From an uncultured Sphingobium sp. (GTDB lineage: Bacteria > Pseudomonadota > Alphaproteobacteria > Sphingomonadales > Sphingomonadaceae): 64,000 nt of DNA. How positions within the stretch are numbered: position 1 is the first letter of the stretch; every line of letters begins with the position of its first letter. Below the pieces are notes generated by a model, which was not told the DNA's origin, did no database searches, and saw only the letters and a program-made list of their open reading frames with translations. The position numbers and the translations under genes are program-made. The stretch lies in contig CAMPHJ010000001.1 in assembly GCA_946885845.1 (NCBI GenBank), positions 186,001 through 250,000 of the forward strand. The letters run 5' to 3'. Of the stretch, positions 29,807 to 38,744 are shown piece after piece.

Positions 29807-31348
29807 TTAATTGGCGAGCGTGACCGGCGCCGAAACCGACCGGTTATTCTGGGCCAGCTGCGTCGGCAATCCGACACGCAGGCCTTTAAGCTGGGCCAGC
29901 CGCGCGCGGAACGCCGCCAGCTCGCGGCCTTCCAATTGCGCCGTGGTGGTGAACTTGACCGACAGCGGATTGATCGTGCGGCCATTGCGGTAAAGCTCGT
30001 AATGCAGATGGGGTCCGGTCGACAGGCCGCTGGAACCGACATAGCCGATCACCTGTCCCTGCCGCACCCGCTGACCAGATCGTGCGGCGATGCGGCTCAT
30101 ATGCGCATAGCCGGTGGCAAGGCCATGACCATGGTCCAGCCGCACATAATTGCCATGGCCGCCATGACGCCCCGAATAAGACACAACCCCGTCGGTAGCA
30201 GCATAGATGGGCGATCCATAACGTGAGGCAAAGTCGATGCCGGCATGCATGCGGGTGTAACCCAATATCGGGTGACGGCGCATACCGTAGCCGGACGACA
30301 TGCGGCCAGAGACAGGGGCCGATAGCACGCCCCGTCGTTGGCCGACGCCGGATGCTTCAAACCACTGGCTGCGCCCTTCGCTCGTCCATTTGAGCATGTT
30401 GATGCCGCGACCGTTGGACCGGCTGAGACCCGCAAACAGCAAGTCGCCCACCTCGGCCTCGCCTGTTTCGGCGCGGTTATATTCCGTGATGATGTCGTAC
30501 CGGTCGCCAGCGTGAACCGACCCCAGATCCACCTGCTGCGCGATGACACGCAGGAATGATTGGATCGCTTTGGGAGGCGCACCCGCGGCGCGCGCGGATT
30601 GGTAAATGCTGTCGCCGATCACCCCCTGGATGCGCAAAGGCGTGCGATCCACATGGATGGGAGTGCGCTTGACCTGTAAAACGTCCCCCGTTCGATTGAC
30701 CTCCAGCGCCAGGTCGAGCCTGGCCCGGAAGGCGAGATGATCCAGCGGTCGGGGCATGTTGCGGCTGGCGCGACGACCAAGGATGATGTCCAGCGGGGTG
30801 CCCGGTTTAATGCCTGACGCTATGTCGCTGCCAACCAGGTTCATCACGGCGGCGGCATCACGACTGCTCACGCCAGCTCGAGCGAGAGCCCGGCCCAGCG
30901 AATCGCTACCGCCGATCTGGGCGCGCAATTCGATTTGCGGGCGCTCTGGCGTGTCACGAAGCGGCTGCACCGCATCGGTCGGACCCATGCGCCGTCCGCT
31001 ATCCGCGCCCAGCGCCAAGGGCGTGATCATCTGGCTGCGCACTTCATCAAATTGGGATTGCGCCAGTAACGGCTGCGGTTCACCGGGCAGCGCGTGGAAA
31101 CCGGGGGAAAGATAGAGGGCGGATGCGCACAGCCCGAAACAGGTCGCCAGACCTCTGAACCAAGTGGCGCTGCCTACCCGCTGGCCAAGGTCGGGGACCA
31201 GTTCCACATCCTCTGCCCAATCGCGCAGACGAACGCGCCAGTCGCGCTGGCCCTGAGCAGCGACACCACCCTTTCCGATGGCATCCAGCAACCACAGGGA
31301 CGCCGATGCGCCGCCCTGCTGAGGACCTGACTGGCTACCATAAAACAC
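29807..31348 (-). CDS. M23 family metallopeptidase (peptidoglycan endopeptidase, MepM-like)
   Basis: A 513-residue envelope protein with one membrane segment near residues 65-82 (GLATCFGLCASALYLSPGF), a long periplasmic region with an OapA/LysM-like part, and a C-terminal LytM/M23 domain. The zinc motif set is complete: HPILGYTRMHAGIDF with His and Asp, and GPHLHYELYRNG with the HxH. It probably cuts peptide cross-links in peptidoglycan during growth, or activates another hydrolase. Transcribed alone, divergent from the helicase gene. Confidence 0.88.
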   Translation of the reverse strand: MFYGSQSGPQQGGASASLWLLDAIGKGGVAAQGQRDWRVRLRDWAEDVELVPDLGQRVGSATWFRGLATCFGLCASALYLSPGFHALPGEPQPLLAQSQFDEVRSQMITPLALGADSGRRMGPTDAVQPLRDTPERPQIELRAQIGGSDSLGRALARAGVSSRDAAAVMNLVGSDIASGIKPGTPLDIILGRRASRNMPRPLDHLAFRARLDLALEVNRTGDVLQVKRTPIHVDRTPLRIQGVIGDSIYQSARAAGAPPKAIQSFLRVIAQQVDLGSVHAGDRYDIITEYNRAETGEAEVGDLLFAGLSRSNGRGINMLKWTSEGRSQWFEASGVGQRRGVLSAPVSGRMSSGYGMRRHPILGYTRMHAGIDFASRYGSPIYAATDGVVSYSGRHGGHGNYVRLDHGHGLATGYAHMSRIAARSGQRVRQGQVIGYVGSSGLSTGPHLHYELYRNGRTINPLSVKFTTTAQLEGRELAAFRARLAQLKGLRVGLPTQLAQNNRSVSAPVTLAN

Positions 31349-31576
31349 GTCTGAAAGGCCCCCCGAGGGCTTGCAACCCGCACGACCCCCGTCGCGCGTT
31401 CATGAAGGTTGTTGTGAAGGCATAGGGTTAAAGTCAAATAAAGATGCGTTTTTCCTGACCATTTGCGCGACGAAACGTGCCACTGGTTCGTTCAACGGCA
31501 GGCAGCATAGCAGAAGGATGTCACGCCGCCCGTTTCCCCCTTGCCCTTGCACACGCCCTCCCCGACATAGAGAAAC

Positions 31577-34180
31577 ATGGCCCATTTCGCGCGATCGCCT
31601 GTCACAGCCGTGCTGGGTCCCACCAATACTGGCAAGACGCATCTGGCGGTCGAACGCATGTGCGGCCATTCCAGCGGCATGATGGGCTTTCCGCTGCGGC
31701 TGTTGGCCCGCGAAGTCTATGATCGAGTGGTCGCGATAAAGGGCCCTCATCAAGTGGCGCTGATCACGGGTGAGGAAAAGATCGTGCCGCAGGGCGCGCT
31801 TTATTATCTCTGCACTGCCGAATCGATGCCGGTCGATGGCGACTTCGCTTTCGTTGCCCTGGATGAAGCGCAGTTGGGTGCAGACCCCGAACGTGGCCAT
31901 ATTTTCACTGACCGGATGCTGCGCGCGCGGGGCCGGGAGGAAACGATGATCCTGGGATCGGCCAGCATCAGCCGGGTGGTCCGGTCACTGGTGCCAGACG
32001 CCGAAATCGTCAGCCGCCCGCGCTTTTCCACCCTTTCCTATTCTGGAGCCAAAAAGCTGTCCCGCCTGCCCCGGCGGTCGGCTGTCGTCGCTTTTTCCGC
32101 CGAAGAAGTCTATGCCGTCGCAGAAATGCTGCGCAGGTTTCGGGGTGGCGCGGCAGTCGTCATGGGGGCGCTGTCCCCCCGCACCCGTAATGCCCAGGTC
32201 CAGATGTTCCTGAACGGAGAGGTCGATTATCTGGTCGCCACTGACGCGATCGGCATGGGGCTGAACCTGGATGTCGCCCACGTCGCCTTCGCGTCATTAC
32301 GTAAGTTCGACGGACGACGCACACGGCGGCTGACCGTGTCGGAAATGGCGCAAATCGCCGGGCGCGCAGGCCGCCATCATCAGGACGGCAGCTTTGGCAG
32401 CCTGGGCCATGAAGATGGTGACGCCGCCTTCACGCCAGAGGAAATCGAATCGATCGAGGCGCACCGTTTCCCGGCCATCGACCGGCTATATTGGCGCGAC
32501 GGCACGCCGGGCATGGACAGTGTCCGCCACCTGATCGCCGACCTGGAGGCGCGGCCAGACCGGCCGGAACTTGCCGCCGCGCCCGAAGCGGTTGACCTTT
32601 CCGTGCTGAAAAGACTGGCCGACGATCCGCTGGTCAGCGAACGCGCGAAGGGCAAAAAACAGGTCGAACGGCTGTGGGCCGCTTGCGGTATTCCAGACTT
32701 CCAGAAGCTGGGCGCGGATCATCATGCCCGCAGCGTCAACCGCATCTGGCGTTTCCTGTCCGAAGGCCATGGGCATATCCCGCGCGACTGGTTCGCACAG
32801 CAGATCGCCCGGCTCGATTCGGTTCAGGGCGATATCGACACATTATCGGGCCGGATCGCCGCGGCGCGCACATGGTCCTATATAGCGCATCGCGCCGATT
32901 GGCTTGCTCATCCCGCCGAAATGGCCGAGCGGACCCGTGCGCTGGAGGAAAAGCTGTCAGACGCGCTCCACGCCGCGCTGATGCAACGTTTTGTGGACCG
33001 CCGCACCGCCGTCCTGCTGCGCGACATCGGGCAGAATGCCAGCACTCTGCCCGTCGAAATCGACGCGGACGGGACAGTCTGCGTCGATGGAGAGACGATC
33101 GGGCGACTTGACGGATTTCGTTTCTCGGTTGATCCGGCTACGCGGCATCAAGACAGAAAGATGTTGCTGGCGGCGGCTGAGCGCCGCCTTGGAAGGATAT
33201 TGCGAGTGAAGGCTGACGAATTGCTGGGCGCGCCCGATACCGATTTTGCGCTCATGGACGAAGCAGGACAGGCGCCAGGCATTTCGTGGCAGGGCAACAT
33301 CGTTGCTACACTGCTGCCCGGTTCTTCGTTGCTGGCGCCAGAAATACGGCTTGATCGCGCGCTTCTGACGTTGGGTCAGGACATGCAGAAGCAGGTGATC
33401 ACGCGTCTTTCAACATGGTTCGACAGCCAGAAGGAAAAGCACCTCCTTCCACTCGTGAAAATGGTGGCCAGCTCCTCCGAACCAGACGTTCCCGCGGTCG
33501 TGCGCGCAGTATTTGCCCAGCTGGCGGATGCGGGCGGGATCATTGCGCGCACCGATCTCGATTCGGCGCTGGGACATCTGGACAAGGAGCAGCGGCATCT
33601 GCTTCGCCGTGCGGGCATCGATATCGGCGTGCTCGACATTTATCATCCCGGCCTGCTGAAGCCCGGAGCGGCCCGGTGGCGCGCAGCTTTGCTGGCGACC
33701 AGACTGGGTAAACCGTGCCTTCCGCTGCCGCAGCCGGGCCTCACCCTCATCAAGGCGGGCGAGAAATCTGAGCAGATGGGCGCGCGCATCGCCGGTTTCC
33801 GTGGCTTTGGAGAACAGATGTTGCGCATCGACATGGCCGAACGCATGGCCCGGACGGCGCATGAGATCATAGCAAAGGGCGAAGCTTTCACCGCCCAAAG
33901 CCCCCAGATTGTCTCTCTGGGGCTGGATGAGGCGTCATTCCTGCAATTGATGCGCCTTTCCGGCTTCCGACCGGTGGAAGCTCCGGCAGAAGGCGGAGCG
34001 AACTGGGCATTCCGTGGGCGGCAGAAGGCGCGTTCCGACCAGCAGCAGCCGCGCGGCCAGGGAAAACGCGCCGCGCCCGGTCGAGGCGGGTCCGCTCGCC
34101 CTGCTCCCGCATCGTCAGCTGCGCCCCTGGGCAACCACGCCTTCGCGGGGCTTGCCGACCTGCTCGGTCGCAATGGCTGA
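31577..34180 (+). CDS. SUV3-like DEXH RNA helicase
   Basis: An 867-residue superfamily 2 helicase resembling the mitochondrial RNA helicase SUV3. Motifs in order are GPTNTGKTH (Walker A, residues 14-22), DEAQLGADPERGHIFTD (motif II as DEAQ), GSASISR (motif III), LVATDAIGMGLNLD (motif V) and QIAGRAGRHH (motif VI). A long C-terminal part follows, ending in a Gln/Arg/Gly-rich basic tail (about 820-850) likely to bind RNA. In mitochondria the relative works with PNPase in RNA decay; a similar role here is an inference. Its stop overlaps the S4-domain gene. Confidence 0.88.
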   Translation: MAHFARSPVTAVLGPTNTGKTHLAVERMCGHSSGMMGFPLRLLAREVYDRVVAIKGPHQVALITGEEKIVPQGALYYLCTAESMPVDGDFAFVALDEAQLGADPERGHIFTDRMLRARGREETMILGSASISRVVRSLVPDAEIVSRPRFSTLSYSGAKKLSRLPRRSAVVAFSAEEVYAVAEMLRRFRGGAAVVMGALSPRTRNAQVQMFLNGEVDYLVATDAIGMGLNLDVAHVAFASLRKFDGRRTRRLTVSEMAQIAGRAGRHHQDGSFGSLGHEDGDAAFTPEEIESIEAHRFPAIDRLYWRDGTPGMDSVRHLIADLEARPDRPELAAAPEAVDLSVLKRLADDPLVSERAKGKKQVERLWAACGIPDFQKLGADHHARSVNRIWRFLSEGHGHIPRDWFAQQIARLDSVQGDIDTLSGRIAAARTWSYIAHRADWLAHPAEMAERTRALEEKLSDALHAALMQRFVDRRTAVLLRDIGQNASTLPVEIDADGTVCVDGETIGRLDGFRFSVDPATRHQDRKMLLAAAERRLGRILRVKADELLGAPDTDFALMDEAGQAPGISWQGNIVATLLPGSSLLAPEIRLDRALLTLGQDMQKQVITRLSTWFDSQKEKHLLPLVKMVASSSEPDVPAVVRAVFAQLADAGGIIARTDLDSALGHLDKEQRHLLRRAGIDIGVLDIYHPGLLKPGAARWRAALLATRLGKPCLPLPQPGLTLIKAGEKSEQMGARIAGFRGFGEQMLRIDMAERMARTAHEIIAKGEAFTAQSPQIVSLGLDEASFLQLMRLSGFRPVEAPAEGGANWAFRGRQKARSDQQQPRGQGKRAAPGRGGSARPAPASSAAPLGNHAFAGLADLLGRNG

Positions 34181-34469
34181 CGCGTCGGCACCTGGAGGCC
34201 ATGGCCCCAGCCTGCGCATTGACAAGTTCCTCTGGTTCGCCCGGCTGGCGCAAAGCCGGTCGGTTGCCCAGAAGCTGGCAGAAGATGGCCATATCCGCCT
34301 GAATGGTCGCCGTGTCGAGCGCGCTCACGCCCCGGTTCGCACTGGCGACCTCATCACCTTTCCTCACCCCAGCGGGGTGCGGGTCGTCCGCATTATCCAG
34401 TTGCCCGGTCGACGCGGCCCCGCTCCCGAAGCACAATGTTGTTACGAGGAACTGAAGCTGGGCGATTAG
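34173..34469 (+). CDS. S4-domain RNA-binding protein (Hsp15-like)
   Basis: A 98-residue protein formed by one S4 domain (SLRIDKFLWFARLAQSRSVAQKL, then GHIRLNGRRVERAHAPVRTGD) and a short tail. Hsp15/HslR relatives rescue stalled 50S subunits that carry nascent chains. The ATG at 34173 overlaps the last 8 bases of the helicase gene, which argues for co-translation and a shared RNA-linked role. Confidence 0.85.
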   Translation: MADASAPGGHGPSLRIDKFLWFARLAQSRSVAQKLAEDGHIRLNGRRVERAHAPVRTGDLITFPHPSGVRVVRIIQLPGRRGPAPEAQCCYEELKLGD

Positions 34470-34553
34470 GCAGGCAAAAATATCCTCATTGACCTTCGCG
34501 CGCGCCGGGCATAGCAGGGCCGCCGCTGTCCAATCCCTATTGAGTGCTGACCC

Positions 34554-34892
34554 ATGACCTATGTCGTGACCGACAATTGCATCCGCTGCAAATATATGGA
34601 TTGCGTTGAGGTGTGTCCCGTGGACTGTTTCTACGAGGGCGAGAACATGTTGGTCATCAATCCCAACGAATGCATTGATTGCGGCGTTTGCGAACCGGAA
34701 TGTCCCGCTGAAGCGATCCTGCCGGATACGGAAAACGGCCTGGAAAAATGGCTGGAACTCAACACGAAATTTTCCGCCGAATGGCCCAACATCACCGTCA
34801 AGGGCGAAGCCCCGGCCGATGCCGATGACATGAAGGGCGTGGAAAACAAGCTGGAACAGTTCTTCTCACCGGAACCAGGTTCGGGCGACTGA
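34554..34892 (+). CDS. fdxA: Seven-iron ferredoxin FdxA
   Basis: A 112-residue soluble ferredoxin. The Cys pattern [17 protein letters not shown] followed by [12 protein letters not shown] matches the 3Fe-4S/4Fe-4S type, and the acidic C-terminal half matches alphaproteobacterial FdxA. It is an electron carrier whose partner is not given by the context. In many relatives fdxA lies beside carD, as here. Confidence 0.93.
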   Translation: MTYVVTDNCIRCKYMDCVEVCPVDCFYEGENMLVINPNECIDCGVCEPECPAEAILPDTENGLEKWLELNTKFSAEWPNITVKGEAPADADDMKGVENKLEQFFSPEPGSGD

Positions 34893-34988
34893 CGGCGGGT
34901 TGGCGAGCGCTGACGCAGCGATGGATTGTCTGCCGCGCCTTCCTTAACCCGGCATCTAAAAACTAGGCATTGCGCATCATTCTGTCCT

Positions 34989-35024
34989 CCGCCGCTCGAT
35001 ATTGTGGCGGGGGGTGGAATTTTT
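34989..35024 (+). terminator. Possible weak terminator after fdxA
   Basis: CCGCCGC (34989-34995) pairs with GTGGCGG (35004-35010) with one wobble; a run of five T begins about ten bases later. The distance between stem and T-run makes it weak. Confidence 0.35.
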
Positions 35025-35186
35025 GTTACGAATCTGCTAAAAGAACGGTGAAAGACGGATAGGTCGCATCCGTTCTGGAGAATTCGCCTCATGTCCTCAC
35101 GGTAATGCCGTGGGCCTTTCCCTGTGCCGCACTTTGCGCAACTGGTCCAAACGGTCGCCGTCTCCGCTCAATTAGAAAGGTTGCAA

Positions 35187-35714
35187 ATGGCTGCCAAAGC
35201 GCTGTCCTTTGATGTTGGTGATTATGTTGTTTATCCCAAGCATGGCGTTGGCCGTGTGGTGGAGCTTCAGAAGGAGCAGATCGCGGGCATGGAGCTTGAG
35301 CTTTATGTCCTGCGCTTCGAAAAGGAACGCATGACCCTTCGCGTGCCTACCAATAAGGCGGAAGGGGTCGGCATGCGCAAGCTGTCGTCAAACAAGACCC
35401 TGGAAGAAGCAATCGAAACGCTCAAGGCCAAGCCCAAGGTAAAGCGTACCATGTGGTCGCGCCGTGCCCAGGAATATGAAGCGAAGATCAATTCGGGCGA
35501 CCTCGTGTCGATCGCCGAAGTCACGCGCGACCTGTTCCGGGCTGATGATCAGCCTGAGCAGAGCTATTCCGAGCGTCAGATTTTCGAAGCCGCTTCCAGC
35601 CGCCTGGCACGTGAACTCGCCGCCATGGAAGAGACGGATGAACCCAGCGCGCTCAAGAAGATCTTGCGGATTCTGAACGAAGCCGCACCCAAATATGTGA
35701 AGGTGGAAGCCTGA
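35187..35714 (+). CDS. carD: CarD family transcriptional regulator
   Basis: CarD binds the RNA polymerase beta subunit and stabilises open complexes, including at rRNA promoters. The 175-residue protein has the N-terminal RNAP-interaction domain (FDVGDYVVYPKHGVGRVVELQ, then MTLRVPTNKAEGVGMRKL) and the helical DNA-binding C-terminal domain (MWSRRAQEYEAKINSGDL). ATG 35187 follows GAAAGG and the conserved start; an extension to 35124 is not conserved. The 294-base upstream gap contains a hairpin (ACGGAT/ATCCGT, 35055-35073), perhaps in the leader. A strong terminator follows. Confidence 0.94.
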   Translation: MAAKALSFDVGDYVVYPKHGVGRVVELQKEQIAGMELELYVLRFEKERMTLRVPTNKAEGVGMRKLSSNKTLEEAIETLKAKPKVKRTMWSRRAQEYEAKINSGDLVSIAEVTRDLFRADDQPEQSYSERQIFEAASSRLARELAAMEETDEPSALKKILRILNEAAPKYVKVEA

Positions 35715-35755
35715 ACAATCTTGGCTGAGCCTTTAGCGGCCCACTGAACAAGGAA

Positions 35756-35782
35756 AGAGCGCCTCAACGGGCGCTCTTTTTT
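35756..35782 (+). terminator. Rho-independent terminator of carD
   Basis: AGAGCGCC (35756-35763) pairs with GGCGCTCT (35770-35777), followed by a T-run to 35782. It lies about 40 bases past the carD stop. Confidence 0.9.
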
Positions 35783-35830
35783 GTGGGGTGACCTTCCTCA
35801 ACCGGGGCCTCGCTAAGCGACCAAAATGGT

Positions 35831-36340
35831 TCAGCCCTTCGGCTCCACCGAGACAAATGCGCCCCTGGCCCGGTCCTTCACCACGTTGTCAGCCCGGAAA
35901 ACCGATCCGCTCATGGTGATGTAGACGCCGGGCGCGGCGGTCTGGACCGTGGCGAACGCCATGCCCAGATTAAAGCTGGCGTCGCTCTCACCAAAACGCG
36001 CGGGCGCCAGTGCGCCCACCAGAACGATCGTCTTGCCGCCAATTGCGCTCAGCAGCTTGGCCGTATCCGTCATCGTGTCGGTGCCGTGTGTGATGATGAT
36101 ATGATTTTCGGGAGCAGCGGCCACCCGGTCGCGAATGTCAGCCCGATCCACATCATCCAGTTCAAGGCTATCCTTTCGAACGACCTCCTCAATGCGGAAC
36201 GGACGTTTCACCCGCGCTATGTCCAACAGCTTGGCCATGACGGTCTCCCCCACCTGATAATCCGACAGGGCGTCGAAATAGATTTTGTCGATCGTACCAC
36301 CCGTGGTCAGGATCAGGATGGGTGTATCGGCAGGCAGCAT
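35831..36340 (-). CDS. Asparaginase N-terminal-domain protein (stand-alone)
   Basis: This 169-residue protein matches only the N-terminal catalytic domain of type I/II L-asparaginases, which are normally about 330 residues. TTGGTID (nucleophilic Thr), ITHGTDTMTDTA (second Thr and Asp) and a Lys in DNVVKDRARGAF are in their expected places, so catalytic residues are kept while the whole C-terminal domain is missing. No remnant of the second domain lies downstream: the carD terminator is 50 bases away. The ATG at 36340 follows GGAG by 8 bases. The substrate may be an amide other than asparagine. It is last in a run after proC. Confidence 0.78.
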   Translation of the reverse strand: MLPADTPILILTTGGTIDKIYFDALSDYQVGETVMAKLLDIARVKRPFRIEEVVRKDSLELDDVDRADIRDRVAAAPENHIIITHGTDTMTDTAKLLSAIGGKTIVLVGALAPARFGESDASFNLGMAFATVQTAAPGVYITMSGSVFRADNVVKDRARGAFVSVEPKG

Positions 36341-36405
36341 AGGAAGGCTCCGCACGGAAAGAGATCGGCAGCATCAATTAGCGGCGCTGCGATCATATCA
36401 CTGAC

Positions 36406-37218
36406 CTAACCGCCCCGCGCAATTTCTTCGCCCCGGTCCCGCGCAGCGGTCAAGGTGTCAATCATCAGGTTGAGTAGCCTGTCATCGGCATCCAGAACAT
36501 TCAGTCCCTGCCGCGTCATGCCGCCCGGACTCGCCACGCGGTCGGCGAGCACGCTGGGGCTGTCCGTAGCCTGTTTCGCCAAGTCAGCCGATCCGCAGAC
36601 GGTAGCCAGCGCCATGCGAGACGACTGCTCAGCCGACAGACCAATGGCCTCCCCCGCCCGCGCGAAGGCGTCTATGAAACGGAACAGGAAAGCCGGGCCG
36701 CAACCCGACAGGGCGGTGACTTCATTGAACTGGCCTTCGTCCAATATTCGCTCGGCCAGCCCCAGCGGGGTCATAAGAGCTTCGACAGCGTCATAGGCCG
36801 CCGTCGAGGTCACATCGTCATCACATAGCCCGATCACGCCGCCACCAATGCCCACCGGCAGATTAGGCATAGCGCGAATGATGTCACGTACCGCCGGAAA
36901 ATGGCGGCGCAGATCTGCGATTGGCGTACCGGCCAGGATCGACACAAGGCAGGTATCGACATTGCAAATTGGCGCCAATGACGCCGCCACATCCGCCAGC
37001 TGGTAAGGCTTCATGCCCAACAATAGGGTCGATCCGGCAGGGAGAGCGTCAGGATATTCCGTCACCACCCGAACACCGTTCGCTACGGCGCGTCCACTAG
37101 GCCGCAGGACTGTTACTCTGCCAGGATCAAGTCCGCATGCAAGCCAGCGGGCGAGCATCTGCCCGGCCATGTTGCCGCAACCGACCAGGAAAAGATGAGC
37201 GGGCCAGGCGATAGACAT
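36406..37218 (-). CDS. proC: Pyrroline-5-carboxylate reductase
   Basis: ProC makes proline from pyrroline-5-carboxylate with NAD(P)H. The 270-residue protein has the N-terminal Rossmann motif FLVGCGNMAGQMLARWL, LLGMKPYQLADV, IRAMPNLPVGIGGG and the C-terminal dimer segment with TALSGCGPAFLFRFIDA and SPGGMTRQGLNVLD. These are all family hallmarks. It lies 6 bases after the ybjN-like gene. Confidence 0.94.
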   Translation of the reverse strand: MSIAWPAHLFLVGCGNMAGQMLARWLACGLDPGRVTVLRPSGRAVANGVRVVTEYPDALPAGSTLLLGMKPYQLADVAASLAPICNVDTCLVSILAGTPIADLRRHFPAVRDIIRAMPNLPVGIGGGVIGLCDDDVTSTAAYDAVEALMTPLGLAERILDEGQFNEVTALSGCGPAFLFRFIDAFARAGEAIGLSAEQSSRMALATVCGSADLAKQATDSPSVLADRVASPGGMTRQGLNVLDADDRLLNLMIDTLTAARDRGEEIARGG

Positions 37219-37224
37219 CCAGAA

Positions 37225-37731
37225 TCAGGCCTCGCCGCGCGTTTCGATCAGGCTGGCGGAAATCGCCTCTGCGGGCGTCTTGCCGCCCCACAGCACGAAC
37301 TGGAACACCGGGTAGATGCGTTCGCATTCATCAATTGCGGTTTCGACCAGAAGTTGCGCCTGATCCAGGGTCAGCGTGCCACCCGCGCCAAGCAGCGCAC
37401 CATGGCGGAATAATATGATCCCGCTCGACGACCACAATTCAAAATGGCCGAGCCAAAGCTGTTCGTTGATCAGTCCCAATGTTTCGTAAATCGCGGGTCG
37501 CTTTTCATCGCTCACCCTGATGTCAGGCAACGCAAGCAATTGCAGCACCTGATCTTCGTCCCGCCAAATTCCGCGCAATTCATATTGCGCCCAGGACCCC
37601 TGGGTGCTCGCGACGATCTCATCCTCGCCAACCTGTTCGAAGCTCCATCCATGCGCTTCGAAATAGGCGGCCAGCATGTCGATCGGTGCGGCTTCCTGGC
37701 CGCCATTTTCATATTCGTCGCTGTCCATCAT
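37225..37731 (-). CDS. YbjN domain-containing protein
   Basis: A 168-residue protein of the YbjN family, which has a type III secretion chaperone-like fold: an N-terminal half (PIDMLAAYFEAHGWSFEQVGEDEIVAS), a central WAQYELRGIWRDEDQVLQLL strand pair and a helical end (LDQAQLLVETAIDECERIYPVFQFVLWGG). Function is not established; E. coli YbjN affects motility and stress. In alphaproteobacteria it commonly precedes proC, as here. Confidence 0.83.
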   Translation of the reverse strand: MMDSDEYENGGQEAAPIDMLAAYFEAHGWSFEQVGEDEIVASTQGSWAQYELRGIWRDEDQVLQLLALPDIRVSDEKRPAIYETLGLINEQLWLGHFELWSSSGIILFRHGALLGAGGTLTLDQAQLLVETAIDECERIYPVFQFVLWGGKTPAEAISASLIETRGEA

Positions 37732-37743
37732 CGGCTGGCCTTA

Positions 37744-37790
37744 GAGCATTTCCCGATCAGGAGGAAACCAATCGAATCGGGAAAATGCTC
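37744..37790. repeat. Palindromic intergenic repeat
   Basis: GAGCATTTCCCGAT at 37744 and ATCGGGAAAATGCTC ending at 37790 form a long stem with one extra base around a 19-base centre. It lies between ubiK and the ybjN-like gene. It resembles short palindromic elements scattered in alphaproteobacterial genomes, but copy number cannot be judged here. Confidence 0.65.
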
Positions 37791-37839
37791 GAAACCCGTG
37801 GATCGTTGCAGAAATCGAATGGACAGATGGAGGCAGCCC

Positions 37840-38139
37840 TTATGGGGCGTCGGCCGATTTCCCCTTCGATGGCCGGACTGTCTTGGTGACTGGCTCAGCC
37901 GCCCGGCCTTCCAACGCATCGATTCGCGCTTTGAGCAGTTCCACCTCTTCACGCGCCGCGGCTGCCATCGCCTTTACCGCATCAAATTCGTCGCGGCTGA
38001 CGAAGTCCACGCCGCCAATCCATTGCTTGGCTTTTTCCCGCGCGTTGGTCTCGAATTCGCGGCTCATGCCAGCAACTGTCCCGGCGGCGCCGTTCACCAG
38101 CTTGGCAAGGTCGTCGAAAAAGCGGTTTTCGCTCTGCAT
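37840..38139 (-). CDS. ubiK: UbiK family accessory factor
   Basis: A 99-residue helical protein with the BMFP/UbiK pattern: NRFFDDLAKLVNGAAGTV at the start and a C-terminal coiled coil (SRDEFDAVKAMAAAAREEVELLKARIDALE), then a basic tail. UbiK helps the soluble ubiquinone biosynthesis complex under aerobic conditions. Family and length fit well. Confidence 0.85.
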   Translation of the reverse strand: MQSENRFFDDLAKLVNGAAGTVAGMSREFETNAREKAKQWIGGVDFVSRDEFDAVKAMAAAAREEVELLKARIDALEGRAAEPVTKTVRPSKGKSADAP

Positions 38140-38180
38140 GGTCCTATATCCTGTCTTTAACGCGGCAAAGCGCCGTTGAC

Positions 38181-38729
38181 CTATATCTGGGCCTTGAGCG
38201 CGGGCGCGACAAGGGTCTCAGCCTGAGGATTAAGCCGCCCGATCTCATAATTAAGCAGCGAAGCAAAGCCCAGCCAGGCAAGATAGGGCAGCAATAGCAG
38301 CCCCGCCGCAGGCCTGATCCTCCAGAAAAGCAAAGCGGTCGCAGCCACGGTAGCGATCAGCAGCAGGATCAGGATGAAGGCATTATCGACCTGATGCGCG
38401 CGAAAGAAAAGCGGCGACCAAAGCAGGTTCATCACCAGTTGAGCGAGAAAGAGCAGGATGGCGATCCCCCGCCCCCGTGATCCCCGCGCATGAATGATCA
38501 TCGCAAGCGCCAGGCCCATGAGGATATAAAGGATGGTCCAGGCGGCACCGAACGCCCAGCCCGGTGGCATGAAAGCGGGCTTTTCCAGCGCATCGAACCA
38601 GCGGTTGCCATAGCCGCTATTGGCGATCCTGCCCGATAGAAAGCCCAAGAATAGAATAGCGGGAACGGTGACCAGCGCCCAGCGCAGATAGTCAAGTCTT
38701 AGCTGACCGGGGGACGCGATCTCGTTCAT
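38181..38729 (-). CDS. tspO: TspO/MBR family protein
   Basis: A 182-residue membrane protein with five hydrophobic helices and the TspO pattern WFDALEKPAFMPPGWAFGAAWTILYILMG, plus NLLWSPLFF. TspO binds porphyrins and, in related phototrophs, tunes photosynthesis and stress genes; here porphyrin or lipid binding is an inference. It lies 16 bases after the RND permease. Confidence 0.9.
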   Translation of the reverse strand: MNEIASPGQLRLDYLRWALVTVPAILFLGFLSGRIANSGYGNRWFDALEKPAFMPPGWAFGAAWTILYILMGLALAMIIHARGSRGRGIAILLFLAQLVMNLLWSPLFFRAHQVDNAFILILLLIATVAATALLFWRIRPAAGLLLLPYLAWLGFASLLNYEIGRLNPQAETLVAPALKAQI

Positions 38730-38744
38730 CGGCAGGCCACTCCA

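Noticed and set aside
34893..35186. A possible structured RNA between fdxA and carD
   Set aside because: Only short hairpins are visible and none matches a riboswitch or small RNA I know.
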